DNA of 64,000 nucleotides from contig NC_084704.1 of NCBI RefSeq assembly GCF_033807575.1, positions 10,067,056 through 10,131,055 of the forward strand, in the 5' to 3' direction. Position 1 is the first letter of the stretch. Each line of letters opens with the position of its first letter. This stretch comes from Cydia pomonella. Taxonomy: Eukaryota > Arthropoda > Insecta > Lepidoptera > Tortricidae. Positions 27,476-38,539 of this stretch are shown piece after piece. Both the position numbers and the translations under genes were made by a program. The notes beneath the pieces were generated by a model. That model was not told the origin of the DNA and did no database searches. It saw only the letters and a list, made by a program, of their open reading frames with translations.

Positions 27476-27846
27476 TGGACCCAGGTACATCCTTAAACTA
27501 CGTCCAAAAGAGAGGTATGGGCATTGTAAATGTCATCTCGCTGTGTGGTAGGGCACAGCACAGCGGATGTTATTCCAGATCTAGAGCAGAGCCCAACTGG
27601 GGAAGTACCTCCACCTTACAGAAAACCGCAGCCAAATAACACTAGACCCTACTCAGTGTTGTGTTCCTGTCGGTGAGTAAGGTTGCCAGAGCTCAACGAG
27701 GGGGCCCCAAGGGGGTTTAGGGTCGGCAACGCGCATGTAACTCCTCTGGAGTTGCAGGCGTACATAGGCTACGGGAACTGCTTACCATCAGGCGGGCCGT
27801 ATGCTTGTTTGCCACCGACGTAGTATAAAAAAAATATAATAAAAAA
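27476..27846 (+). mobile_element. Lepidopteran SINE-like or LINE-tail retroelement
   Basis: I recognise the body (CAACTGGGGAAGTACCTCC, TGGAGTTGCAGGCGTACAT, CCATCAGGCGGGCCGTATGC) as a highly repeated lepidopteran sequence. It ends at an A-rich tail after GACGTAGTATAAAAAAAA, consistent with retroposition. No ORF. The exact family name is not claimed. Confidence 0.65.
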
Positions 27847-29736
27847 AGTTGTTCCCGTTCTTGATGATTTTATGATTTTTATAGGAGCTTTTAAAAATTT
27901 TTTAGGGAATTCGTTTTTCGCTCGTAACTTTTATAATAATGAAAAAAATTAAAAAAGTCAAACGACCCCTCATCACGATATCGAATTGTGTAAAAGTATT
28001 TTCAAAAATGTCAATATCGAGAAAGGAAAATGGGACTACGTTTGTATGGGAAAGCGGTCGTCTACACTCCTAAGGAACTTCAGTTTGTCGCCACTAGAGT
28101 TGTTCCAGATCAGTTTTCATCAGCTGGAGCACATTCCATGCAAGTGGGTATGCTTTAGATCCAATTTTTTATACAATAAAAAAGAAAATGTTGGTACCTA
28201 CATAAACGTATATTTTTTTATATTATCCTGTATTTTTTACTTTATTGTGTACTGTATTAAATCATGCGGAACATCTATGTTATTATAAGTTTCGTATGGA
28301 GCTAACTCTACTTCGTAACGATCTTAAACCTACGTGACATGAGGAGAAAGTTTTATTTAACCGCAGGATGTACAAAAACCAAGTTTAACTAAAATAGGAA
28401 CAAGCTAATTTCAAAACTTAATAATTTATTACTGTCACGAGAGGTCGACGAGTAAATACAACATGCCCCTGCTCGCGTATGAAAAAGCGTGCCTACATAC
28501 AATGCTATTCTTAAGTTTCTAATATATTTAGAGCCTTACAAGTTACAACCGGGTGTGGTACTGTTAGTTCAGCTCAACGAGGTTACTGTAGCATTATTGT
28601 ATGATTATTTGAAATGGAAATGCCGGTGAAAGAACATAGGACGCCGCGTAATTCGAGCCCAGCCGGACAGAGAATGTGTAATTTCATCCAATTCGTTTTT
28701 TTAACTATTTGAGCGTGCAGCTATTCGAATCTCACTCACAATCGAAAGGTGAGACTGTGAAGAGATTGGTCAATTATAAAATTACTACGTACTTACTCTC
28801 GTTCACGACTCTGATTTCTACATTTCCGCAGACGCCCGTTGAGAAATTTAACGTTGAAAATAACACGTAGCTAGTCGTCGGGTGACGTGAAATAATGCAG
28901 CTTTCACGTGCGCTGACGTATTTAGAAATAAAAGCAAAATTATATTCAACATCTACTCGTTAGCAGGTATCAGCGCTTAGTCAAGTAGGTTTAGAGCTCT
29001 CGCTTCGTTACTGCACTTTATTTAAAGAATTCTCTCCAATGCAAAGTTTCAACTTTCACAAATGCACCGAAACATTGTCAAAATATCAAAGGAAATTATT
29101 TACCTGATTTTAATTGCATGCGTCCAATCATAAGAAAATTTATGGCTATATTCGAGTGCATACGGTTTCAACTAACTAGGTAACTGTCGAGAGATGATTA
29201 CATTGAATACGTGCATACCAATGTCATCTACCTGCATATTACAGTGCAATAAGGCGCTAATCACTTGAAGCTGGATTCACACTTGACTGGTTTTTGCATA
29301 AGTTGATAATGAAACGTTGCGTTTCGCGCACGATCGTCGCGGGCGCCCATGCGAGCGACATACATACAGCGCTCCCTCAGCTGGATCGCTCATAATTTCC
29401 ATATACCTAGGCGATACTATTAAATTATCATAGCTTTGGTTGTTTTACAAGACAATAAGAGTCTAAAAATAAATTAAAGCTGCTGTAATGCATGTCGTAT
29501 GAAAACTACTTATATTTGTCAACTTTTATCAGGTTTTTGCAATTTTGCTTTTGCTCTCTCTTTTTGTCTACTTTCTCTAGTAACATGCGATAGCAAAATA
29601 TATGTCCATGTGATAGTTGTATTGTAGTGCGTCAACTTCGGTCATCGAAATCGAAGTGAGATAAAAAAATAGACCGTCATCAACATGACTGCAAGTCAGT
29701 AGTAGGTAGTCCTTCCTTTAAAGTTTCTACTTGGAG
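27847..29736. other. Non-coding stretch
   Basis: No supported exon. Open frames at 27986-28288 and elsewhere are AT-biased and lack similarity. Confidence 0.35.
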
Positions 29737-29831
29737 TGCGTAGCCAACATCCAAATCGTTTACGCTCCGTAGCGAACGAAACGCAAACGCAACTGTCACT
29801 GTCGCACTAATCTGGAAGAGTGATAGAGAGA

Positions 29832-29899
<68 letters not shown>

Positions 29900-29942
29900 C
29901 GCTATGCTACAGACCGTTAATGATTAGCATGTTGGCTAAGCA
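29737..29942. mobile_element. MITE with a GA microsatellite inside, copy 1
   Basis: GCGTAGCCAACAT at the left is matched by the inverted ATGTTGGCTAAGC at the right. Interior landmarks are the CTCCGTAGCGAACGAAACGC region and ACTGTCGCACTAATCTGGAA. A second copy of the family lies at 41796-41949 with a much shorter GA tract. Confidence 0.75.
29824..29894. repeat. (GA)n microsatellite
   Basis: About 70 bases of almost pure GA repeats, broken once by GTGAT near 29844. It sits inside the MITE and should be length-variable between individuals. Confidence 0.95.
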
Positions 29943-32900
29943 CCCTGGGCTTCATGTTTGTAGTCTGATAGATAGATGCTCACAAAACCCACGCGTTGCT
30001 GGGTCTATGGGGACACGTTTTTGACGTCTTATCGGTTGTATCATGTGATACCCGAGAAACAAGACTCAATCTGATAACGCAGATGGTGTAAATCTTACGT
30101 TTGCGTGTTTGTACCAGTCCTTATCGGTGCGACAATTCCAAACCTCTTAGATAGGTTATCTGCTAGTGCTTTTACTTATACCTAAGTGGGTAAATCAATA
30201 CGGCGCCCCGGGCGTTATCTGACCATGAGGCTTACAAATTAACTATGCAAATCGAGTTTTTTTATTAACGACTGACGTGTAAAGGTTTTATTTAAAACGA
30301 TCTTATTAGGGCTTAGATTTACACAAGTTAAAACCTTACTTTTGTTTTTTAAAACATGAGCTTTATATTACGAACATTTTCTAAAATGTCAGTTATACAA
30401 AAAATACGACATCTAATATACTTACGGGTCATTTTCATAAATGTTGGTACCCAACGTTGTAGCCTACCTCGTCTTATGTATAGAATATGTATAAGTAAGA
30501 AAATATAGAAGATTGTCTTAACAATTGACGGAATATATATATTCTATTAAAATAATAAATTTAGAGAAAGTGGTTTAACACAAAACCTATCTAGAAACTT
30601 TAAGAGTAAGGTAAAGCTAAATTGTAGTTTTTATATTGAATATTTACTTGTTTTTATCAAGAACAAAAGACATGAAAATATGAACACGAAATCTATCGAT
30701 AGAAAAATAGAAACAGGAATACATGTCCATTCCTAATTTATTTTCAGTTGTAGGTACACTGTGTTTTTACTCAAGACCGTTAGCTCCGGCGTATGGTTAA
30801 ATACAGGTAAGGAAACACTAAATGACATGGTAAATTTTCGCAAATTTGGGTTTTTTTTCATACAATATGTATGTAAATGTATCCACGATGACGCGCAGGC
30901 ACGCGTCTCCGTGAATGTCACGATCGACAATACTGGCCAATAATATTTCACCTTTGTATTTTTTTTTATGAACGTGTATAGAGTAAAAAATATAGGTTAG
31001 TTTGTAGATTGCATATTTTACTAGTCATTTTATACAAATAAATGATGAATGCAATGAAATATTGTGAATTACAATAGGGGACTCAGCATATTACTACTTT
31101 TTTCTCATCGTTCGCACAAAGAACTACTACTAGACTAACAAAAGTAGTGAGGTGCAAATCACTTACAAATCAATACCGCTTTCTATGACAAATCAACTTA
31201 ATTTAAAGCTCATGTACGTTATCCTACATACCATATTTTTTTTATATTTTTTTAAACTATCACTTACAGTCAAGCTACACATGTTAAAAGGAGTGACATT
31301 ATATAAATATTGAGAGTAACAATTTGATTGTACAATGCAGCAGTACAATTTAACTAAAGCAACACACAAAGCAATTTTAAACACAAGTATGTTTTCAGTG
31401 TAATTGAGGTAAAACGTTAAAACCCGCTCGATGGCCTAATCTTCCGTCGCCAGTTTCGCCATATCTTTTGTTTCCCTATAAATTCCTAGCTTTAAAAATG
31501 ATAAGTTGATTTGAATATTGAATGACATTGAGCATATCTTGGTCGATAGACATTTTTATTTTAAGTGTATGAATGTGGGATTTATAAATGAGAGGTGCCC
31601 CCGCCCACTAAGAAAGAAAAATTTCCCGATTAATTAGTAATCTGGGTTGTAAATTTATTGGTCACTAAGCGTTTTAGAAAGTTGATTAAACTTTTATACA
31701 GTAAATCGTAAATGAACGTTATAAATGTTAGTGACGTCACAATACGGTCGTCGGGAAAGTGCAAATCGTATGTCCAGCTAATGCATTGCCTTTCATTTGC
31801 AAACGAAGTTTTCTCTTGTCGTCGCATATGATAAGAGTTACGCGGGCTTTCATTGCTGTGGGTATCATTACCGCGGTCTCATTACTGCCAGCATTTTTAG
31901 AGCAAAACCGCAGTCCGCAGAGGCGTAAACCCATTACTCGAGCAACCGCTTGTGATATTGAACACCTAGTCAGCGGCGCACGCGCCTAACTAGCGACACT
32001 ATCGCCGCTGTGATCTCGTAACTCACATCCACGTCAATTCCGTCGAATCCTAAATATAGCTGGTTATTTATTTCTCCCTACTTTAAACTACACGTTTACT
32101 TCGAGTATGGTAATTTAACTAATAAGCCCTGAGCTTTCCAACCATTGTTTGTTCATAATTATCATTAAGCATGCATATTGCTTGTTTAAAGAGAATGTAA
32201 ACTTCAACGTTTTATGGAAAAACAAACCTTTATAATCACAACATCGTTCCCTTTTAAACAGAGGAATTTATTATTATCTTCCGGCCAGCCCTTCCCTGTC
32301 TTATGACAGCTGCTTATTTTTGTAGCTGAACCCCGTCTGCGTTGTTTCTTTTAGTTGCGTGTGGCGCATGCAGCATATATGTATATTACTATTAAGCAAT
32401 TTGCTCTCACACGCTTTCTTCCCGTAGCTAATTATAGGAGCAGAGACGTACGGTTTGTTTACAAGATTTATAATTAGAGTTCGTGTGAGCTGGATTGTAA
32501 TCATCGTCGAAAGATAGCTGCACTTTGGTGCAATAGCCCGACGTATCAACAAACTCTGTTTTCAATCAAATTCTGTTATCATTTCCGTGGTCGGGTGATT
32601 GGCACAGACGTGCGGGAATGGCACGGCTTAGGATGGTTTCGCACTAGAGATTGCTAGTTACGAGAATAATTGGCAAGCGTCAGTTTTTTCACTACTCTTA
32701 TTAAAATAAATATATTACAGCCGAGGACGTAAAGTATTATAATTCAAATAGAATAATAGCTATTGCTATTCTAAATTCAAGTATCGATGATTTTTTTGGA
32801 TAATAAAATCAATGTCACACCTTTTAAGCCAAATACTTAGTTAATTTTTTTATAGAGAAACGGTTTGCCTGGTCATTACGACGTCAGCTATGCATTAGGG

Positions 32901-33910
32901 TTGATATGTAGACGCAAGTCGCTGCTCGTAGTGTATAGGAGATCTAATCTACGGCAGCCGCGTCGCACGCGCCGGCCCGCGGCTGCGCCTACGGCCCCCA
33001 TTACGGCTTCAATCTCGCAGATAACTCGCACGTCGAAGTGTGCTCTTACGCGACGCTTAGTTGTAATCAGGGAACTTGATAGCGGACTAGCGGAATGATA
33101 AAATGCCTAGGCATTTCTAAATTGATGGCTATTTTTAAATTGTTTTCAGGGAGGTTTCACCTTCCGCTTTGACTACGTAATATTTGTGCAAACTTCGCGT
33201 TCCAATTCCAACGGATGGAAAATATATCATATTTGTGTAGACACTTACTCCCGTTCCACGATTCTGGTGTAAAATTATGTGAAAAGTTGGAAATAACAGT
33301 CTTAATGCTCTCAGGTACGATATAGACAGTTTCCGCACTGGTGCGGTATTGATTCTCCCATCTGCGTGGAAACGCGATCTGGAACGATAGCTACCAACTC
33401 CTTTGCTGTCCACACATGTCAGTGTCACAATTGTAACATTTACTCTTGATTGATTTTACTTGATCAACTTATGGTATGCTTGGTAGTACATAATAAACTT
33501 AGTTACAAGATAAATATACGTGTATACTGCACGGTATTTGTAGATAGTTATAGGTATGTAGGTAATTGAGCTAGTATCAGTCTTTAGAAAAATTCACCTG
33601 ATAGTGGCTCTATAATAATCTGTTCTGGTAATAAATAATTATAGAACAACTTAAATTTGCTACACTATATCATTAGGGTCATAAAATCATTGGTAAATTA
33701 CAACTTAATTGATTAAAGCTGGCGCCGAATGTCTGTAAATATTGCCAGGTTGGTTAACTAGTACTTCAATTACTACTCTATCTAACTACAACTTACTTCT
33801 AAAAACGAATCCATCAATAAACAACCTGAAATAATGGCTTTTAAAACTTACTTATTAATAATATAGTTACGCAAAAAGAATAAAAAAAAAATATTATAAA
33901 AGAAAGAGGA
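29943..33910. other. Non-coding stretch with two GC-rich patches
   Basis: No supported exon. GC-rich patches at about 31845-32010 and 32950-33070 stand out. The second gives a 77-codon open frame starting at TTG without similarity or clear splice sites. They may be regulatory or untranslated exon sequence. Confidence 0.35.
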
Positions 33911-34262
33911 AACCAAGCCTCACAATAATATTGTTGTTGATGGTAAGTATCGCAGGCGGGGACCAACTTGACCGCCACCAACGAAAATACCCACCTAAGT
34001 AAGATTCTGCTAAAAGGTGAACTTAACAACCAACAACCAAAATGACTATCCCTCTGTTGGTCCCCGCCTGCGATACTTTTAAGTACCCCCAAAACATCCT
34101 ATAACACTCCCGTGATCAAGACGAATCTAACGATACCTCATACATCAAAATCCATCAAGCCGTTTAGGCTACAGGAGGCCAGAAAGAAACAGACATACAT
34201 ACATACATACATACATACACTCGAAAAACATTACCCTCCTCCCTTTGGCAGTCGGGTAAAAA
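33911..34262 (+). repeat. Interspersed repeat ending in an A-run, with nested inverted repeat
   Basis: The 3' end (CCATCAAGCCGTTTAGGCTA, an ACAT microsatellite at 34193-34220, then TTTGGCAGTCGGGTAAAAAAAA) is a common lepidopteran repeat tail. Within it, 33945-34078 is bounded by AGTATCGCAGGCGGGGACCA and its inverse, so a smaller palindromic element is nested or forms part of it. Confidence 0.6.
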
Positions 34263-34577
34263 AAAATAGGTGGTTATCGTTTTAGTAATTGAACGAACAT
34301 TAGAACGTTAGCAAGTTAAGCAACTACCCTGAATGGCTCTAATCGTACCCCAGCACAAGTGCTTCCACTTATAAAACCGCACATTTGCGCTTCGGAACGT
34401 TATCTCGCCATCTTGCCGCGCCGCATTACCAACACAATTTGCAGGGAAATTTATAAACGCGGCGCAATCAAGGAATGGGCTGGCTTGCAGTGCAATAATT
34501 CCTTGGCCCGCGATAAAAGGGACCTGGTATATCGGTAATTGGTGTCGAGTAACACTGTTATATTATTATCTATTAAT

Positions 34578-34788
34578 TATAGGGAGCGTGCATGAACTGT
34601 AGGAGGCAGCACAGGAGCCGTCAGATTTTTGGCGCGAGGCGTAAATGTGATGTTTATTGTTCCGATGTAGCCCACAAGATGGCAGAATCTACTATGCACA
34701 AGAAAACACGTGACGTGTAAATGTACATGTTTATGGTTCCGATTCAGGCCACAAGATGGCAGACCCTCCAACGCGCACGATCCCTATA
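34578..34788. mobile_element. MITE family with TATAGGGA termini, copy 1
   Basis: The left end TATAGGGAGCGTGC is inverted at the right end as GCACGATCCCTATA. About 210 bp are nearly identical to 43607-43815, including two internal CACAAGATGGCAGA motifs. It is non-coding. Confidence 0.8.
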
Positions 34789-35670
34789 AAGTGTTTAAAA
34801 TAGAGAACATACTGTACCTACTAGAATTTAGAACGAATCATCTAACATAGGTATTCTTTTAAACAAAAAAGTACTAATATTAATATTCTGTAAATATTTA
34901 TAGTATGTAAGTGTTGATTATCTAATGAGAAAAAAAATCTAATGGATTTTCAAAGACGTCTGATGCAATTTAACACTATTTCCAACATTGCGACGGAATT
35001 GCGAATTGATTTTATTAGTTTGAACACATCGCGTGCTCGATCCCTTGCACGTAGATTTTCCGGCTTAAAACTTTGCCATTGAAATGATTTTTATGGCTTT
35101 TTACTATGGAGTTATTGATTTGTGGTTTCGTGGATAGACAGGGGTGGCTTCTGACTCGCCAACTGTCTCTAGCGTGAATCAAGCTATAACAGACTCTTTG
35201 TCAAAAGTAATAAAGACCCCAAAGATATATTTTATTATTTGTCGGTATACAACGGAAGTGCCCTTCCCATATCTGCATACCGTCATTACTTAATGATGTC
35301 CGCGCGTGTCCAGTTACAGGGGAACTAATGCACGCCAGATGAGGGGTTGGGTATTAATAATAGGCCGGTTTGATTTCAACAACTAGATAGGGGTTTTAAC
35401 CCATTGAATTTGATTTTAAAATATTTTATTTTAAACCTACATTAATCTAAATATTTAAGTAAACAGAAACAGTAAAAGCTGGAATAATTAAAATATAATA
35501 AATTTTATTAATATCGGGTCCAATGTAAAAATGAAACTGAGAATTCCTTTTCGATGTGTCGCTTTCCTAAGCCGAAATAACCATATTCTCAAAAGTAAAT
35601 GCTACCTTAAGTTATTTGTCAGTCAGCGTAGCGAAACCATAAGACTAAACCGTTGTGTTCTCATTTCCAG
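34789..35670. other. Probable Jupiter intron
   Basis: AT-rich sequence up to the acceptor TTCTCATTTCCAG at 35670. No 5' Jupiter exon with the PPGGG-type N-terminal motif of the family was found here or anywhere to the left. Confidence 0.5.
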
Positions 35671-35821
35671 AGTGCCTAACGCGCCCAAGAGCTGCATCGC
35701 CGAGATCTTCAGCTCGGACGCCGTGGACAGCAGCCCGGTGAAGAATGGCAACGTGCGCCCGCGCGCCGTGCGCGACACGCCCACCCGTCCGCGCGACACT
35801 CACTCCAGACTTTTCGGACAG
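35671..35821 (+). CDS. Jupiter: Microtubule-associated protein Jupiter, internal exon (50 codons)
   Basis: Jupiter (HN1/JPT family) binds microtubules in insects. The exon follows TCATTTCCAG and ends before GTGATT; it begins with the third base of a codon and ends in phase 0. It encodes VPNAPKSCIAEIF at its start and RDTHSRLFGQ at its end; the SRLFG element is a conserved landmark of insect Jupiter. The exon is far richer in G and C, especially at third positions, than its flanks, as expected of coding sequence here. The N-terminal exon or exons carrying the RPPGGG signature are not in the window, so the gene starts further left, or I missed a small exon in the preceding 35 kb. The frame joins without shift to the next exon. 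Confidence 0.9.
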
Positions 35822-36598
35822 GTGATTTTTTTAGTTTTAACTAGCTTGGTTTAACGTAGATACACCAAGGTAGATAGGTAGGTGATTTATGGGTACTTAA
35901 TTGTATCTACATCAAGCATGTCTTCCTAGAATTACCTAACTTTCCATGTCCACCTATCCTGCGTAGGGATTTATAGTGTGCTCTGCGTGCTAACTTGCTA
36001 AGTAAATAATGAAGTTTATCAATCGCTTTGTAGATATACCTATCAACTTTGTGTTGATTGTAGGGCATAAGTCCACTCAAGTATGCGTCTCGTCCTTTTT
36101 TTTCTGTCAGAGACCCGCTTGGCGTAAAAATAACGCTATCGGTTACGTTCAAAACCCACAACCTCCTCCTGCTCCTCCGGAACCTTATACGTTAAACTGC
36201 TGTCAGTTTACCTAATAGGTACAAATAATCGAATTTAAACTGTCGTGGGTAAAGTAACACTAACCTAATTATATGGATTAACTCAATGTTTAGTCATTCG
36301 AGTTTCAGTAGTACTCGGCGCGCGGCTATTGTGAACACTACTCAAATGGATGCCTAGGCTCTCCGAAACATGTCGCGCGAATGACTAAAAATACGTAAAC
36401 AAAACCGTATAATTAGCAGTGTGGGAACAAACACTTCATATACAAGGCGCCGCCATTTGGGCGAAAAGATCAACATCGTCCCGACCACGTGGTCTATAAA
36501 CTCCCAATGTTTTAACTAGGTACTTTCCCATCCTACTAATTTGTTGGGTTGTCTCTAAATTTTCATAAAAAAACTTATGAAACACTTAATAATTTCAG

Positions 36599-36737
36599 AC
36601 CGCAGCAGCCCACGTGACCCCCATGGTGACCGACACCATCCGCAGCAACATCAAGTTCGGCGAGCCGACCATGAACGGCGGCAGCCCCTCGCACTCGCCC
36701 AAGATGAACGGCAGCGCCTCCTCGACGCCCAGCCGAG
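36599..36737 (+). CDS. Jupiter: Jupiter, internal exon (46 codons, ends in phase 1)
   Basis: The exon starts after AATTTCAG and ends CGAG before the strong donor GTGAGA. It reads TAAAHVTPMVTDTIRSNIKF, then GEPTMNGGSPSHSP, a serine- and proline-rich segment. IRSNIKFGEPT corresponds to the second conserved SxIxFG-like block of Jupiter. The leading phase 0 matches the end of the preceding exon. The trailing phase 1 matches both the optional exon at 37782 and the final exon at 39872, so either can follow. GC-rich third positions support coding use. Confidence 0.9.
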
Positions 36738-37080
36738 GTGAGACGGACGCCGGGGAACACTGTGAGTTCATTCAGTTGTAGGCACGTTTCGCACGGCTGC
36801 GCTGGGGATGGCGGGTTATAATACCTACGGAGTTAAATGTGGAATGGAAGGCGTTTTATAAATGCACTAGATATACCCAGGTCGATTTCCAGGACATCTT
36901 TAAACTATAGTCCCTGGGATAAGTGCTTTTTAGCCGTGGATATTATTATTTTTTTTGCCTATCAGTCTAAATTGTTTTACTTGAACGATACCTAATCAAA
37001 CTTAACATAAGATCGTAACACACAAACAATATCTGGTTCAGTGATATTTTCCTGTTTGAAGTCATTCGAACAAACTAATT
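36738..37080. other. Jupiter intron, left of the antisense ORF
   Basis: Intron sequence. On the minus strand an A-run near 36948 lies about 130 bp beyond the stop of the antisense ORF and could be a retroposition tail, but it is short. Confidence 0.4.
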
Positions 37081-37335
37081 TTAACGATTGCGGTAAGCTG
37101 TATCGATAAAATCTCGCATCATCGTAAACTGCCGCTGCTCAATTCTTAGAAACCGTGTGTCGGCCTTCGATATTATCCATTCCACATTAAGCCCATCTGC
37201 AGTCATACTAGAACTGAACACAAACCTTTTTTGTTTCGGATATCCCGGTATGGCTGTAGTTAGGTACTCCATAAACAGAAAAGCTCTTTGACAAAGCACG
37301 CTAGGAACTGACACGCTTCTAACCATGCCTGACAT
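37081..37335 (-). CDS. Intronic antisense ORF, possible Pcc1/LAGE3-like protein
   Basis: This ORF lies on the strand opposite Jupiter inside its intron. From the ATG at 37335 it gives 84 residues (MSGMVRSVSVPSV at the start); an upstream in-frame ATG at 37386 would give 101, and the frame stays open back to about 37416. The segments SVPSVLCQRAFLFMEYL, ADGLNVEWII and ADTRFLRIEQRQFTMMRDFI loosely follow the order and spacing of the Pcc1 domain: a strand with PS, a helix, a strand, then DxRxLR and a final helix. Pcc1/LAGE3 is a small KEOPS subunit used in tRNA t6A synthesis, and 84 residues fits. The similarity is from memory and weak. It may be a single-exon gene, a retrocopy or chance. I see no TATA box or clear AATAAA. 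Confidence 0.4.
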   Translation of the reverse strand: MSGMVRSVSVPSVLCQRAFLFMEYLTTAIPGYPKQKRFVFSSSMTADGLNVEWIISKADTRFLRIEQRQFTMMRDFIDTAYRNR

Positions 37336-37386
37336 TAATGCATAACGATTAATAACGACGTATAACGACGACGACACACCACACAT

Positions 37387-37781
37387 TTTAAATGAAACAA
37401 GGTTTTTAATAAACAAAGAATCATACTACAGATAATAAAGCTTGCATTGAATAAGAGCATGAATGCACATAATGCATTGTGTAATCAGCAATGCACTCAC
37501 AAAAATAACCTCACTGTTTAGTGACCTCACTGTTTAGTGTGTCGGGTGTTTCACCCGAGTGTACGTGAAAACCTATACATATAACTAACATCTTCTCTAT
37601 CAATCTACATGAATAGGTAAATTTGTTTAGGAAAGAAAAAAATACGTAATGTTGGTAATAGAATACCATGTCTAAAAGAATTTGATAATGAATTCTAGGT
37701 AAAATCAAGAAAAACGCAGTTACACTTGCACATGGTTCTTTGTTAGTTCGAATGAAAACCGTTTGTTCTGTAAATGGTCAG
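37387..37781. other. Jupiter intron before the optional exon
   Basis: AT-rich intron sequence ending at the acceptor AAATGGTCAG. Its polypyrimidine tract is weak, which would fit regulated inclusion. Confidence 0.4.
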
Positions 37782-38539
37782 CATCGTTCACGCCGCCCAA
37801 GAGGAATCCAGTGACCGGAGATGGGGTACTGCTGCAGCCTGCGCGACGTCGGCACCCGGCCGCCGCCCTGCGAGGTGCACACCCCGACCTCGAGCCCCAA
37901 CCCACCCACCGCTACTACACTACCGACTGGCCCCCCAAACCTGCCCAATACTATGTACACTCCACTTCCAAACCCAGTGACACCTACCGACAGACTCCTT
38001 ATACTTTGCTTGGATTGGAATCTGACGACCCTGAAAAGGACCATCCGATACTAGACGAAGATTCACTGTCTCCCCAGCCCGTATTGGATAGACATTGGCC
38101 ACCTTTCCCCGCTCAGCATTATTTGGAACCATCAGATAAAAAAACTCCGTATCATCCGCTACCCCCCTATGCTTTTGTCGGAATGACATCAGCTCTAGGC
38201 GAAAGACCAAAACTAGATTACAAATATGATCCTGTGCCGACTCTAGGCAGACTTATCGACCCTTATATTCATGCACAAGCAAATCCGCCACCAAGTCTGT
38301 TTAGATATGAACGCGATGGCCCAATACCTGATTTTGCTCTTTTCGAGACTCCCAAGCCACCCGGTCCGTACACACTTACAGGTTTTCCTCCCATTTTCCC
38401 AAGACACGTCCCCGGATACCTGTTCGATTTGAAACGGCATGCTGAAGACTTCAGACCTAAGACGTACTATGTAGACTATCTTCGCCGAAGACAGATGGGT
38501 GGGTGTTTAATTCACCTTAGACTGAAGGAATGCCATTAA
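37782..38539 (+). CDS. Jupiter: Jupiter optional exon: cassette (to 38498) or alternative terminal exon (to TAA 38539)
   Basis: The open frame runs 258 codons but has no ATG near its start (the first codon of the open frame is TTG), so it must be entered by splicing. The acceptor TCAG at 37781 gives phase 1, matching the preceding exon. It begins ASFTPPKRNPVTGDG, like the EGNPITGDGYK start of the last exon. The body has three degenerate repeats: DWPPKPAQYY with TPYTLLGLES, HWPPFPAQHYL with PPYAFVGMTS, and a third with GPYTLTGFPP. It is rich in Pro and Tyr and looks non-globular. A donor ATGG|GTGGGT at 38499 is phase 1, giving a symmetric 717-bp cassette of 239 codons. Without it, translation stops at 38537-38539 and AATAAA-type signals follow near 38606 and 38663. 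I do not recognise the repeat from another protein. Confidence 0.6.

Noticed and set aside
32865..33098. 77-codon Arg/Ala-rich frame in a GC-rich patch
   Set aside because: Non-ATG start, low-complexity translation, no convincing splice sites. Kept only as a possible regulatory patch.
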